Assembly: GCA_022822855.1 (NCBI GenBank)
Contig: JAJDYG010000033.1
Span: 175,256 to 239,255 of the forward strand
Source: Dehalococcoidia bacterium
GTDB lineage: Bacteria; Chloroflexota; Dehalococcoidia; Bin125
Length of the DNA stretch: 64,000 bases
Reading direction: 5' to 3'
Under the pieces are notes generated by a model. That model ran no database searches, was not told the origin of the DNA, and saw only the letters and a list, made by a program, of their open reading frames with translations. Shown here piece by piece: positions 54,591 through 63,860 of the stretch (positions are counted from its first letter, which is position 1; the number at the start of each line of letters is the position of its first letter). Made by a program: the position numbers and the translations under genes.

Positions 54591-54815
54591 ATGGCGAGCG
54601 ATGCTGTGGACGTGATCCAAGGCGGATTTCCCAGGTGCGCGCAGTGCGAGCAGGGAGTGTTGGTGCCCCTCTCAGACTTCGGAGGGCAGGGCGCCGCAGT
54701 CCATTTCAAGGCCTGGGTCTGCACCGATCCCAAGTGCCTGTTCAATCTCAAGATCCGAAACGGCGACGTCTATCTGAACGAGCCAATCTACGACGGCCGC
54801 GACGACCGCCGCTGA
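54591..54815 (+). CDS. Small zinc-ribbon-like protein
   Basis: A 74-residue protein with two cysteine pairs, CAQC and CTDPKC, about 32 residues apart, typical of a zinc ribbon. A ribosome-site-like GGGG precedes the ATG at 54591. The remaining sequence VYLNEPIYDGRDD is short and acidic. Could bind nucleic acid or serve as a protein adaptor; no family recognised. Between citramalate synthase and MITE M2. Confidence 0.7.
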   Translation: MASDAVDVIQGGFPRCAQCEQGVLVPLSDFGGQGAAVHFKAWVCTDPKCLFNLKIRNGDVYLNEPIYDGRDDRR

Positions 54816-54876
54816 CAGCCTTTCGTGCGCGGCCTATCCAGTTCCTGTTCGCCCCCTGTGCGTTGGAGCAGATTGC

Positions 54877-55200
54877 TAGGGCGTGTTCACACTCCGGTCT
54901 CAGCGAGATGCTCCATCTTGGCGCAAGTCGACACGGGGCAGAACAGACCACGCTAATCGCAATGCCACAAGTGATCGTCGCCCCGTGCTTGCCTGCCCCG
55001 CACTTGATGCGGGGACACGGGGCCCAGAGCAACCAGGTTCGCGCGCGGAATGACGTTGGCCTCAGCTTGACGCTTGTGCGTGGATCTGGCCTCCCCGCGT
55101 CTGAGCCGAGGGACGCGTCGTTACTCCGCCCGAAGATCGAGGTCTGGGCCCCGTGTCAAGCACGGGGCGATGCGGAATGAGGCTAGTGTGAACAGGCGCC
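54877..55200. mobile_element. MITE-like element M2 (same family as M1)
   Basis: TA then GGGCGTGTTCACACT at 54877-54893; right end AGTGTGAACAGGCGCC at 55185-55200 is degenerate. Homologous to the reverse complement of M1, including internal CCAT-TTGGCGCAAG-CGAC, TCGTCGCCCCGTG and the two inverted palindromes with CCCAGA tails; the left palindrome holds the nested CCCCGCACTTGATGCGGGG hairpin. No open frame of its own. The enolase-superfamily gene starts 48 bases to the right. Confidence 0.88.
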
Positions 55201-55247
55201 AGCTCGACTTTGACGACTGCGCCGCGAAGAGATCACAGGACCGCCGC

Positions 55248-56387
55248 ATGAAAATCTCCAGCCTCGACATCTACCCGATCATGTCCTGGCGACCGCACCT
55301 GTTCGTCACCGTGACAGCCGACGACGGCACCTACGGCGTCGGCGAATCGGGCCTGAGCTGGCAAGAGAAACTGATAGCGGCAGCGATCGAGCGGTTCTCG
55401 GAGCTGGTGATCGGCGAAGACCCGATGCGCACCGAGCACCTCTGGCAACTCATGGCCCGCGCCTCGTTCTTCCCCGCCGACCGGATCAACTGCGCCGCGA
55501 TCTCCGCTATCGACCTCGCGCTCTGGGATCTCAAGGGCAAACTGCTCGGCCAGCCCGTTTACAACCTGGTCGGTGGGCTCGTCCGCGAGCGCATCCATTG
55601 CTACCCGCACAACGAGGGCGAAGACGACCCTGCCCGTCTGATCGAGGACATCGAGCGGACCGTCGCCGACGGCTGGCGCTTCGCCCGCTGGGGATTCAGC
55701 GGGACCACCGGCGAGGCATTCGATCCCTCGGACGCGGTGCGCAAGTCAATCCGCGCCATTGAAGCGGTGCGCTCGCACTTCGGCCCCGAGCTGGAACTCT
55801 GCGTCGATGTCCACACGAGGATCGACCTGCCCGACGCGCTCCGCTACTGCCGAGCGGTCGAGGACGTGAGCCCCTACTTCATCGAGGACGCGCTGCGCTC
55901 GGAGCGGCCTGAGTCCTACCGCCGGCTGCGCGAGCGCACCAGCGTCCCGCTCGCCGCCGGGGAGCAGTGGTTCACCAAGTGGGGCTTCGCCACGGCAATC
56001 GAAGAAGAGCTGATCGACTATGCCCGGATCGACCTCTGCCTGGTCGGCGGTTTCACCGAGGCGCTCAAGGTCGCCCGCTGGGCAGAGACCCACCACATCC
56101 AGATCGTGCCCCACAACCCGCTCGGTCCGGTTTCGTCCGCCGCCGGCGCTCATCTCACCCTGGCCGCGGCCAACGCCGGCGTCCTCGAGATGGCCAGGGA
56201 ACCGGGCACGAATCTGCAGGATGTCTTCCCTCAGCAGACCCCGTTCGAGCGCGGCCACGCCCTACCCACCGACCAACCCGGCTGGGGGATCAGCTTCGAC
56301 GCCGAAGCTGCATCCAGGTATCCAGAACCCGCGACCGGATACGCGCCGATGCTCAAACGGCGCGACGGCTCGTTCACGAATTGGTGA
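55248..56387 (+). CDS. Mandelate racemase/muconate-lactonizing-type enolase-superfamily protein
   Basis: A 379-residue sugar-acid dehydratase-like enzyme. ATG at 55248 (MKISSLDIYPI) is preferred; the upstream open frame belongs to the MITE. N-terminal capping domain, then the barrel with metal-binding acids in CVDVHTRID, FIEDALRSE and AAGEQWFTKW and the later HNPLGPVSSAAG segment, similar to galactonate-type dehydratases. The Lys/His catalytic bases are not certain, so the substrate (an aldonate) is unknown. Confidence 0.92.
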   Translation: MKISSLDIYPIMSWRPHLFVTVTADDGTYGVGESGLSWQEKLIAAAIERFSELVIGEDPMRTEHLWQLMARASFFPADRINCAAISAIDLALWDLKGKLLGQPVYNLVGGLVRERIHCYPHNEGEDDPARLIEDIERTVADGWRFARWGFSGTTGEAFDPSDAVRKSIRAIEAVRSHFGPELELCVDVHTRIDLPDALRYCRAVEDVSPYFIEDALRSERPESYRRLRERTSVPLAAGEQWFTKWGFATAIEEELIDYARIDLCLVGGFTEALKVARWAETHHIQIVPHNPLGPVSSAAGAHLTLAAANAGVLEMAREPGTNLQDVFPQQTPFERGHALPTDQPGWGISFDAEAASRYPEPATGYAPMLKRRDGSFTNW

Positions 56388-56411
56388 GGGCTGGTAGTAA
56401 GCTAAATCGGT

Positions 56412-56489
<78 letters not shown>

Positions 56490-56614
56490 CACTCTTTCCC
56501 TGTTGACACTCCTGTAACAGTCCTTACGCGGCCCTCGATCAGGGCCGATCCGTCCGACGTACTCTCGGAATCGAACAAGCCAGACGCAACGATCCGACAG
56601 AGACGCTGGACGAG

Positions 56615-56701
56615 ATGAACTCGCGACGCACCAGCCTGCTCCCCGACGCCATCTTCATCACTCTCGCCGTCATCGCCCTGGTGATCTTGATCGTCACCTG
56701 A
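56615..56701 (+). CDS. 28-residue single-helix membrane peptide
   Basis: A short reading frame starting [11 protein letters not shown] and continuing as a hydrophobic helix ([17 protein letters not shown]) to the stop. Positive N terminus, typical of tiny bacterial membrane peptides. The ribosome site is weak (GGACGAG). Lies between tRNA-Pro and MITE M3. Confidence 0.45.
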   Translation: MNSRRTSLLPDAIFITLAVIALVILIVT

Positions 56702-56709
56702 CGACCCGA

Positions 56710-56864
56710 GGGCGTGTTCACGCTTCTGTATCAGCGGGATGATCCATGTTGGTGCAGGTCGATACGGGTCAGAACAACCCACGACAATCGCGCTGCCGCA
56801 CGCGATCGTCGCCCCGTGTCAAGCACGGGGCAACGCGGAATGCGACTAGTGTGAACTCGCCCTA
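56710..56864. mobile_element. MITE-like element M3, short version
   Basis: GGGCGTGTTCACGCT from 56710 and AGTGTGAACTCGCCC ending at 56862, then TA (56863-56864). Only about 153 bases; the inner part between the two palindromes of M1/M2 is missing and a single CCCCGTGTCAAGCACGGGG (56813-56831) remains. The right TA with the element's last base forms the stop codon of the MFS gene. The left TA is not present (GA instead). Confidence 0.88.
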
Positions 56865-58145
56865 TGTTCGCTGGAACGGCTGCGGCAATCGGCTCGCCAC
56901 CAGGAAGACCAGGCAACTCGCCGCAACGCAGATCGCATAGATCATCAGCACCAGGTCGTAGTTCCCGTTCCGGTCGTAGATGCTGCCGGCGATGATCGGC
57001 GAGAAGACGATCGCGATCGTCTGGAACATGAACGCCGTGCCCATGATCGTGGCAAAATTCTTCAGCCCGAATGCGCGCGACAACATCAGCGCTTCCAGCG
57101 GTGGCGTGGCCGCGAATCCAACGACGTACAGCACGACCGCGACCCCGACGCCCGGAATGCTGCCTCCGGTGGCGTAGAGCACCATCAGCGAACCGCAGAC
57201 GAACAGCGCCCCGACGGCGGCGATCCGCTCCGGCCGACGGAATCGTTCCAGTTGCGACCCGGCGGTCAGCAGCCAGACCACCGCGCCGCCGGCCGTCAGC
57301 GAGACGATCTGCGCCGACCACGTGTCCGAGAATCCCACCGACTGGTAATAGGGCACGCCCTGCGACATCCAGCCGAAGACGACGAAGTAGAGCAGCATCA
57401 AGCCAAAGACGAGCGCCCAGAAGAGCGGCGTCCGCAGCGTCTGACCGAGCGTCAAGCCGCTGAGCGCGATTGGCCCCGAAGAACCATCCTGGGCGGAAGT
57501 CGCGCCGGAGTCGCTCTCGTTGGCCCTGGGCTGGTCACGTACGAAAATGAAGGCCACGATGTAGGCGCCCACGACCAGCATCGCCGAGTAGATGAACGCG
57601 TCCTCCCAACCAAGACTGGAGATGATGATCTGGACCAGGGGCAGCATCACCAGTTGACCCATCCAGACGGAAGCGCCAATGATGCTCAGCGCCACGGCCC
57701 GGCGCTGATCGAACCAGCGCACCGCCAGCGCCTGGGCCGGGATGTACGCGATCAGACCCAGCGCCAGCGAGGACAGCCCCAGGTACACGTACCACTGCCA
57801 GAGCTGCGTCATGAACGCGAGCAAGACGAACGCCGCGCCGCACAGCGGCGCGCCGATCAGCATCAGACGACGCGGCCCGACCACATCGATCAATCGGCCG
57901 ATGAACGGCGCAAACAGCCCAATCGTCCCGACCGTGACCGAGAAGCCCATCGAGACCTGCGCCCGGGACCAGCCGAAGTGATCCTCGAGCGGCTGCGTAT
58001 AGGCGCTCAATGACCCGATCGTCACGCCCTCGGCCACGACCAGCGCGACCACCATCCCAAACAGCACATACCAGCCGTAGTAGATGCGAGACACTCGCCA
58101 GCGACGCTTCGGAGGAGGCTCATACGTCGTCGCTTCAACAGCCAT
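56862..58145 (-). CDS. MFS transporter, monocarboxylate/OFA-like
   Basis: A 427-residue inner-membrane carrier with about 12 helices and a charged central loop (RDQPRANESDSG). YYGWYVLFGMVVALVV as helix 1 with the preceding RRWRV, EDHFGWSRAQVSMGFS and PFIGRLIDVVGPRR (the RxxxD-type MFS signature) resemble oxalate/formate and monocarboxylate porters. Probable cargo is a small organic acid. The chain ends QPFQRT at TAG, with TA from the MITE target and G from the element. The stop is thus set by M3. Confidence 0.92.
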   Translation of the reverse strand: MAVEATTYEPPPKRRWRVSRIYYGWYVLFGMVVALVVAEGVTIGSLSAYTQPLEDHFGWSRAQVSMGFSVTVGTIGLFAPFIGRLIDVVGPRRLMLIGAPLCGAAFVLLAFMTQLWQWYVYLGLSSLALGLIAYIPAQALAVRWFDQRRAVALSIIGASVWMGQLVMLPLVQIIISSLGWEDAFIYSAMLVVGAYIVAFIFVRDQPRANESDSGATSAQDGSSGPIALSGLTLGQTLRTPLFWALVFGLMLLYFVVFGWMSQGVPYYQSVGFSDTWSAQIVSLTAGGAVVWLLTAGSQLERFRRPERIAAVGALFVCGSLMVLYATGGSIPGVGVAVVLYVVGFAATPPLEALMLSRAFGLKNFATIMGTAFMFQTIAIVFSPIIAGSIYDRNGNYDLVLMIYAICVAASCLVFLVASRLPQPFQRT

Positions 58146-58171
58146 AGAGCGCAGGCTACCGCGACATCAGA

Positions 58172-58212
58172 CCTCCCCCTCTGGGGGAGGTGTCACGAAG
58201 TGACGGAGGGGG
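58172..58212. repeat. Dispersed hairpin repeat (GTCACGAAGTGAC type), copy 2
   Basis: CCTCCCCCT-CTGGGGGAGG hairpin, then TGTCACGAAGTGACGGAGGG. Nearly identical to the copy at 59447-59487. Confidence 0.88.
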
Positions 58213-58304
58213 CCGGCTTGAGAACCGCCCAACTGCCTCACCTCACTCAGCACCCATACGGGCTATCTTGCAAGCAAGCTCCGCATCTCGACGAAAGACG
58301 CCCC

Positions 58305-59438
58305 ATGACCACGACTCTGAGCAGCATCAGCACCAGCCCCCTGCCCTGGCCCAGCCAGCGCGAACTGCCCGAGACCACCTGGCCATTGCCCGCCGGGACC
58401 ACCGTCATCTCCGCCGACAGCCATTGGCTCGAGACCGGCGAGTTCATCGACCGGATGCCCGCCAGGTACCGCGACCGCGCTCCGCGCGGCGTCTTCAACG
58501 AGCGCGGCTTCCACATGGAAATCGACGGCCAGTCGACCGACAACCCGGCCATGCCCAGCGAGATGATCGAGGGCCGCGCCGGAATGTGGGACGCCGATGT
58601 CCGGGTGCAAGAGATCACGCGCGAGGGCGTCGACCAGGAAATCCTCTTCCCCCAGCGCATGCTCGGCGTCATCCGCAACGAGGACTTCGACTACATCCAG
58701 GCCTGCATGGACGCCTACAACGAGATGCTCGCCGAGTTCTGCGCCGAGCAGCCCGACCGCCTGCACGGCCTCGCCCTGCTCAACTACTGGAATCCCGAAG
58801 CGACCGAGGACGAGTTGCAGAAGATCAAGGCGCTCGGCTTCAAGGGCGTGCTGATGCCCTCGCTGCCGCCGCCGCACGCCAAGGTCTACTACAACGCCCG
58901 CGCCCTCGAGCCCATGTGGCGCGCCATCGGCGAGTCCGGCCTGCCCCTCAGCTTCCACGTTGGCGAGACCTTCGACGCCCGCGGACAGGGCGGCCTGGCC
59001 ACAACCATCGTTGTCGCCTTCCAGCCCTTCCGCCGCCTCTTCGCGCTCCTCGCCTTCGCCGGCATCTTCGAGCGCAACCCCGGACTCAAGGTGATCTTCA
59101 CCGAGGGCGGCATCTCCTGGGTGCCCAGCGCTCTCTTCGACTGCGACAAGGTCTACGCCTCGTTCGAGAGCGAAATGACCCCGAAGCTGGCCAACCCGCC
59201 CAGCCATTACTGGTTCGAGAACTGCTACGCCACCTTCATCGAGGACCCCTCCGGCCTGCGCCAACTCGATCTGATCGGCGTCGACAAGGTCCTCTGGGGC
59301 TCCGACTACCCGCACCCCGAAAGCGCAGTCGGCTACACCCAGCAGTCCATCTGGGACGTCTTCGACGCCACTGACTCCATCGAAGACGCCCAGAAGATCG
59401 TCGGCGGAAACGCCCAGCAAATCTGGGGCCTCGACTGA
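58305..59438 (+). CDS. Amidohydrolase-2 family protein
   Basis: A 377-residue TIM-barrel hydrolase or decarboxylase. VISADSHWLE supplies the first metal-site residues, the mid-barrel His is in LSFHVGETFD, and the catalytic Asp is in LWGSDYPHPES; the C-terminal GGNAQQIWGLD ends the family fold. The usual HxH of classic amidohydrolases is changed to D-x-H, as is common in this family, where decarboxylases of aromatic acids also occur. ATG at 58305 fits better than a start 35 codons upstream that overlaps repeat DNA. Confidence 0.9.
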   Translation: MTTTLSSISTSPLPWPSQRELPETTWPLPAGTTVISADSHWLETGEFIDRMPARYRDRAPRGVFNERGFHMEIDGQSTDNPAMPSEMIEGRAGMWDADVRVQEITREGVDQEILFPQRMLGVIRNEDFDYIQACMDAYNEMLAEFCAEQPDRLHGLALLNYWNPEATEDELQKIKALGFKGVLMPSLPPPHAKVYYNARALEPMWRAIGESGLPLSFHVGETFDARGQGGLATTIVVAFQPFRRLFALLAFAGIFERNPGLKVIFTEGGISWVPSALFDCDKVYASFESEMTPKLANPPSHYWFENCYATFIEDPSGLRQLDLIGVDKVLWGSDYPHPESAVGYTQQSIWDVFDATDSIEDAQKIVGGNAQQIWGLD

Positions 59439-59446
59439 ATCAAAGA

Positions 59447-59487
59447 CCTCCCCCTCTGGGGGAGGTGTCACGAAGTGACGGAGGGGG
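59447..59487. repeat. Dispersed hairpin repeat (GTCACGAAGTGAC type), copy 3
   Basis: Same as 58172-58212. It starts nine bases after the amidohydrolase stop; its hairpin may end that transcript. Confidence 0.88.
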
Positions 59488-59567
59488 CTCCCCTCTCTTC
59501 GTCGTGACGTTCACTGATACGATCGCTTATCGGTCGCTGCTGACTCAATTCAACGGGAGAGGACAGA

Positions 59568-60359
59568 GTGCGCCGTCTTGCTTACTTCCTTTGTGCGGTG
59601 ATCGCAGGAGGCCTCCTGTTGGGGGCTTGCGCCAGCGGGACTCCGCCTAGCCTCTCAGAGGCTGGCGACCAGACGGGGGACAACTCACAAGCTTCAGAAG
59701 CGGTGAGCGGGTCCTCATCAGCTGGGAGCGGTGGTCGCAGGTCGGACACGAACCAGCAGGCCGGTGCCTCTACCGGTCAGTCAGCCAGCACACTTGGTAG
59801 GGCATCAAGTGCTCAGGCAATGCGGGATGACCTGCCTGTCCAAGTGCCGTTTACACGCGATAGACATGTCACCTACGAGGCAGGCTTCAATCCGGAGTAT
59901 GGGCGATTCGGTTCGTGGATCAAATTGGAAGGCACTAGTAACGACCAGGCATACCCCCGCGCGCAGTTGAACCTCTATTGCGAAGTCGACGAACCCAACA
60001 GCCAGTTCACCTCCGTTGCGTTCGCCTACAGACAGAGCGATACGTCGAGATCAAACATACGCCTCAGGCCGGAGAGGACCGGACCAGGACGCTACATGTT
60101 CGTTACGTTCGGTGGAGGCGAGCAAGATACTGGCCCGAGTTATGGATATCAACCCAGAGTAGGAGATGGCACCCCCGGTTCTCGGGGAGGAGTGGTGACT
60201 TATCAGGGCAAGTCACTTTGGTATGATTTGCAAGGCCACGCGGTCATGAAGATAAGCTTCGTCTCTCCCGATCGGGCGCGACTCGTCCTAACCTTCGACA
60301 TTCGCAATCTATCCGACGTGCCCATTCGCGATAACCTAGACTACTGTGGTGAATACTAG
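59568..60359 (+). CDS. Hypothetical lipoprotein
   Basis: A 263-residue exported protein. A signal peptide with basic start and hydrophobic core ends in the lipobox LLGAC (Cys21), so it is lipid-anchored outside the membrane. Residues about 25-85 are a Ser/Gly/Gln/Thr-rich linker; residues 90-263 form a compact domain rich in strands (VTYEAGFNPEYGRFG, LNLYCEVDEPNSQF, ISFVSPDRARLVLTFD) with an internal Cys pair. Starts at GTG 59568 with GGGAGAGGA upstream. No family recognised. Codon use is less GC-biased than the neighbours. Confidence 0.8.
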   Translation: MRRLAYFLCAVIAGGLLLGACASGTPPSLSEAGDQTGDNSQASEAVSGSSSAGSGGRRSDTNQQAGASTGQSASTLGRASSAQAMRDDLPVQVPFTRDRHVTYEAGFNPEYGRFGSWIKLEGTSNDQAYPRAQLNLYCEVDEPNSQFTSVAFAYRQSDTSRSNIRLRPERTGPGRYMFVTFGGGEQDTGPSYGYQPRVGDGTPGSRGGVVTYQGKSLWYDLQGHAVMKISFVSPDRARLVLTFDIRNLSDVPIRDNLDYCGEY

Positions 60360-60565
60360 ATGCCCCGTGCGAGCGGATGACTATGCGTGTAACCGGGCAT
60401 CCCACATTCCTGTCCTCCATACGCGTTGTCAAGCATTTGTCAGGCGACTGGAAACCAGATCGCAAGGCCTAACCGAAAGAGACTTCTCAACTGGGCCGCT
60501 AAACGTTCCGCCCGTCTCACGAGCCAACGAGCACTCCCTCCTCAGGCATCTCTTGGGGGGCAGGC

Positions 60566-61198
60566 CTACAGGGTGATGCGTCGAGCTATGTCCGAAAGGT
60601 CCCCGAATTGCAGGATCAGTGGTCCGGACCTATCTTCCCCGGAGTCAATGATGAACCGGAACTCCTTCTGGTAATCGTAGTCGGTCGACTTCCGTGCTAA
60701 TGAATCGATATCAGAGACGAGGTCGAGTGGCAACGATGGATCAATGTACCGAATCGGACCAAACCTCAGTGAAACGTCACGCTCGTGTTTCTCAGCGTAA
60801 GCAGACATTGCAGCTTTGAAGCGCTCTATGAACCGATCGACGTCGGTGATCATCACTCCGAAATGTCCGAAAGAGCGACATCGCTCTGAGAAATCTCCGT
60901 TGGCGTTTGAAGCCAGCATGCAGTACAAATGGAGATGGTCGATGCTACGAGGTTGGATTTGCAACCCCTCAACTTCGGTAGTGCGGAGTCCAGAGTGCTC
61001 AAGCAGCAGTTCTAAGCCGCCTTCGTTTCCGGTCCATCTGACTGTGATCCCTTCATTTGCGTCGAGCCGCATGGCAGGATCCTGTGGTTCACTACTTTTG
61101 AATGTCCGAACTTGATTGGCGAAGACCGTGCCACCGATCAGGTCGTCCGCGTGAGATTCCTTCTGGAAGAGCCTGATAAGAGTGCTTGGTCTAGCCAT
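60566..61198 (-). CDS. Hypothetical protein with YQKEFRF motif
   Basis: A 210-residue cytoplasmic protein I cannot place. Features: LHLYCMLASNANGDFSERC, then FGHFGVMITDVDRFIERF and near the C terminus DYDYQKEFRFIID, an arrangement seen in small proteins of defence or phage islands (recognition by memory, not by search). Composition is clearly less GC-rich than the surrounding genes, suggesting acquisition by transfer. The flanks 60360-60565 and 61199-61955 hold no convincing gene. Confidence 0.7.
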   Translation of the reverse strand: MARPSTLIRLFQKESHADDLIGGTVFANQVRTFKSSEPQDPAMRLDANEGITVRWTGNEGGLELLLEHSGLRTTEVEGLQIQPRSIDHLHLYCMLASNANGDFSERCRSFGHFGVMITDVDRFIERFKAAMSAYAEKHERDVSLRFGPIRYIDPSLPLDLVSDIDSLARKSTDYDYQKEFRFIIDSGEDRSGPLILQFGDLSDIARRITL

Positions 61199-61559
61199 AA
61201 CGGTGTTTCTTTCCCGTTACCTGTCCTCCTGAGTCTAGTGAGAATGGCTGACATGGGCAAGTATGTTAGCAATGCCACGCGAACTGCGAGTGAGGCCGTA
61301 GTATCTATCGAGCGAGGCAATGCAGGATCGCTGCTCACATCGTGTTGCGGTCCTGAATCAACGGTCAGAAGAGGCCAGCGTGTCGCCGGTCTTAGGACAG
61401 GCAAGTGGTCGTCTATCCACTTTACCGATTCCACTTCGAGAGATGCCAGAAGTAACTGCCGCCCGTCCCCGCCTCCGAGCGGGGACCAGCCCTCCACCCA
61501 TCCGTGAACGCCGACACCAAAACCCCGGGAACAGAACTCACGTCCGGATATGATAGATA

Positions 61560-61862
61560 CGATTACGTCCAATCACACAAGAGCGAGACATGGCCACCCA
61601 GACCAGTTTCCGCGCCGTCCTCAGTCGACCCCCCGCCATCGATCGGTGTGCGCGGCTCAAGCCGATTTTCTGGCTTCGGCGACCGTTGCCGTTCCCCGCG
61701 AACCGCTTGCATGTGGCAACCAACACTGACCAGGACCTACCAAACCTAACCACCTCTAACCACTCCTCGGCCGCCGATTCCCAGTGTTTTCCGCGGTCTC
61801 GTGCCCGTTTTTCCCAGCGGGCCTCGAAGAAAAATTCTCGGCCAACCACCTACCAACCAGCG
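61560..61862 (+). other. Gap region, possible diverged copy C of the small-ORF element
   Basis: The 757-base gap 61199-61955 has no convincing gene. Within it, 61735-61763 has CCTACC/CCTAAC repeats, 61781-61795 has CAGTGTTTTCCGCGG, and 61824-61841 a GAAGAAAAATTCTCGGCC stretch, followed by ACCACCTACCAACC. This follows the same order as copies A and B (repeat word, CAG-GTTTTAC-like, GAAAAGAATTTTCG, repeat word) but with a different repeat word. Similarity is weak and seen only by eye. Confidence 0.3.
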
Positions 61863-61955
61863 ACCCACTGTCCTGGCGGCGCTCACCCGCCGCGACGCCT
61901 ACCCTTCGGAGGGCGGCGAGACCCACGCCGCTCACGCGATGTAGCGAGGTAGCCA

Positions 61956-63842
61956 ATGTCCGTCGAACGAATCGATATCACCCACCAGGCGCCCTACGCC
62001 GATGGCCAGGCCTTCGGCGAGGCCGGACCGTTCGAGCTAATCCGCGCCCGGCTGCGCTACGCCGTCAACCCGACCCTCGAGGATCACCAGCGCATCATCG
62101 ATCTTGAGTGCGCGAACCGAGGCGCCGACGGCTGCGTCCGCTTCAGCGGCGACCTCGTGCTCATCCGCCCCCAGGACCCGTCCGCCGGCAACGGCGCGCT
62201 CGTCATCGACGTCCCCAACCGGGGACGCAGCCTCCTGCCCGGGGCGCTCAACCGCACCCCGCCCGAGTTCTCGCTCACCGACCCGCTGCACCCGGGCGAC
62301 GGCTTCCTCTTCAGCCAGGGATTCAGCGTCGCCTCCGTCGCCTGGCAGTGGAACACGCCGGACATGGAGACGCTGCTGGACTTCGAGGCGCCCGAGGCGC
62401 TCGGCCTCGATGGCAAGTCGATCTCAGGCGAAGCGATCACCGACCTGCGTCCCAGCGAGGCCGCCGCCTCGATGCCGATCGAGCACCTGGGCCAGCCCGG
62501 CTACCCGGTCTCCGAGAACGAAGACGGCCGCGCCCGCCTCTACGAGCGCGACTTCGAGGACGACGAACCCCGCGAGATCCCCCGCGAGCGCTGGCGCTTC
62601 GCTCGCCAGACCGCCGACGGCGTCGTCCCGAGCGCTCGCGACCTCTGGATCGACGGCGGCTTCACCCCGGGCAAGATCTACGAGGTCGTCTACCCCACCG
62701 ACCGCTCGCCGGTCGTCGGCGCCGGCCTGCTCGCCTTCCGCGACGCCGCCCTCTTCCTCCGCAACTGGCAGCGCTCCTACGACCGCGTCCACGGCTTCGG
62801 CATCTCGCAGAGCGGCCGCTTCCTCCGCCATCTGCTCTATCTCGGCCTCAATCGCAATCCCGACGACCTCTCGCAGAAGGCCTTCGACGGCATGCACATC
62901 CACGTCGCCGGAGGTATCCGCGGCGAATTCAACCGCCGCTACGGGCAGCCCTCGCAGCTCTTCCTCGCCGGTCCGATCCACGAGTTCCCCTTCGCCGACG
63001 TGACGCGCGACGACTCGTTGACAGACGCCACCGATGGACTGCTCCAGCGCTCCGACGAGCAGGGAGTCACGCCCAAGGTCGTCAAGACCAACACGAGCTG
63101 GGAGTACTGGCGCGGCGACGCCTCCCTGATCGACATCGACCCCGCCACCGGCGAGGACATCCCCCAGCACCCGGACTCGCGACACTACCTGCTCGCCTGC
63201 ACCCAGCACGGCGCCGGCCAGGCCGAGCCCCTGGACAGCTTCTACCTCACCGCCGACCGAAGCATGTACCGCCACAACGCCGTCGATCAGACGCCGCTCA
63301 TGCGGGCCGCCCTGGTCAACCTCGACCGCTGGGCCGCAGGCGAGTCCGAGCCGCCGCCGACCAGCGTGCCGAGCCTCGCCAGCGGCACCGCCGCCACACG
63401 AGACGACGTCCTGGCGCAGCTCTGCGATCGGATCACGACCCCCAACGCGGATCGTCTCTCACGGGTCCGCACGGTCGACTGGTCAACGCTGCCGCCAGTC
63501 GAAGGCGACGAATACCAGGGCTACGTCTCGGTGCTCGACGAGGACGGAAACGAAGCCGCAGGTCTGCGCCTCCCCGATCTCACCCAGCCCCTGGGAATCC
63601 ACACAGGCTGGAATCCCCGCCATCCCGATACCGGCGGCGAAGACCTGACCAGCCACTTCGTCGGCCTGACCCAGTGGTTCAGCCGCGAAGAGATTCTGGC
63701 CCGCTACGGAGATCGAGCCTCGTATCTCGCTCGGGTCAGACAAGACGCCGAGAACCTCGCAGCAGACGGCCTCATCCTCGCCGATGACATCGACCTGGTC
63801 GTCGAAAACTGCGCCGACCGCTGGGACGTCGCGGTGGGCTAA
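61956..63842 (+). CDS. Alpha/beta-hydrolase-domain protein (large, Abhydrolase_10-like)
   Basis: A 628-residue protein of the large alpha/beta-hydrolase domain family of unknown substrate. Characteristic parts: AFGEAGPFELIRARLRYAV near the start, VIDVPNRGRSLLPGA, VASVAWQWNTPDM, and the nucleophile elbow GISQSGRFLRHLL (Ser about 287), then HVAGGIRGEFNRRYGQPS. The C-terminal quarter includes PLGIHTGWNPRHPDTGG and the FSREEILARYGDR end. No signal peptide. Adjacent to M4, whose left TA is 19 bases past the stop. Closest named activities in this family are unknown to me. Confidence 0.88.
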   Translation: MSVERIDITHQAPYADGQAFGEAGPFELIRARLRYAVNPTLEDHQRIIDLECANRGADGCVRFSGDLVLIRPQDPSAGNGALVIDVPNRGRSLLPGALNRTPPEFSLTDPLHPGDGFLFSQGFSVASVAWQWNTPDMETLLDFEAPEALGLDGKSISGEAITDLRPSEAAASMPIEHLGQPGYPVSENEDGRARLYERDFEDDEPREIPRERWRFARQTADGVVPSARDLWIDGGFTPGKIYEVVYPTDRSPVVGAGLLAFRDAALFLRNWQRSYDRVHGFGISQSGRFLRHLLYLGLNRNPDDLSQKAFDGMHIHVAGGIRGEFNRRYGQPSQLFLAGPIHEFPFADVTRDDSLTDATDGLLQRSDEQGVTPKVVKTNTSWEYWRGDASLIDIDPATGEDIPQHPDSRHYLLACTQHGAGQAEPLDSFYLTADRSMYRHNAVDQTPLMRAALVNLDRWAAGESEPPPTSVPSLASGTAATRDDVLAQLCDRITTPNADRLSRVRTVDWSTLPPVEGDEYQGYVSVLDEDGNEAAGLRLPDLTQPLGIHTGWNPRHPDTGGEDLTSHFVGLTQWFSREEILARYGDRASYLARVRQDAENLAADGLILADDIDLVVENCADRWDVAVG

Positions 63843-63860
63843 TGGCGGCGCAGCGACTGC

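Noticed and set aside
61244..61507. Possible small gene on the plus strand (MADMGKYVSN...)
   Set aside because: No ribosome site, ends in low-complexity Pro/Arg sequence and no known similarity.
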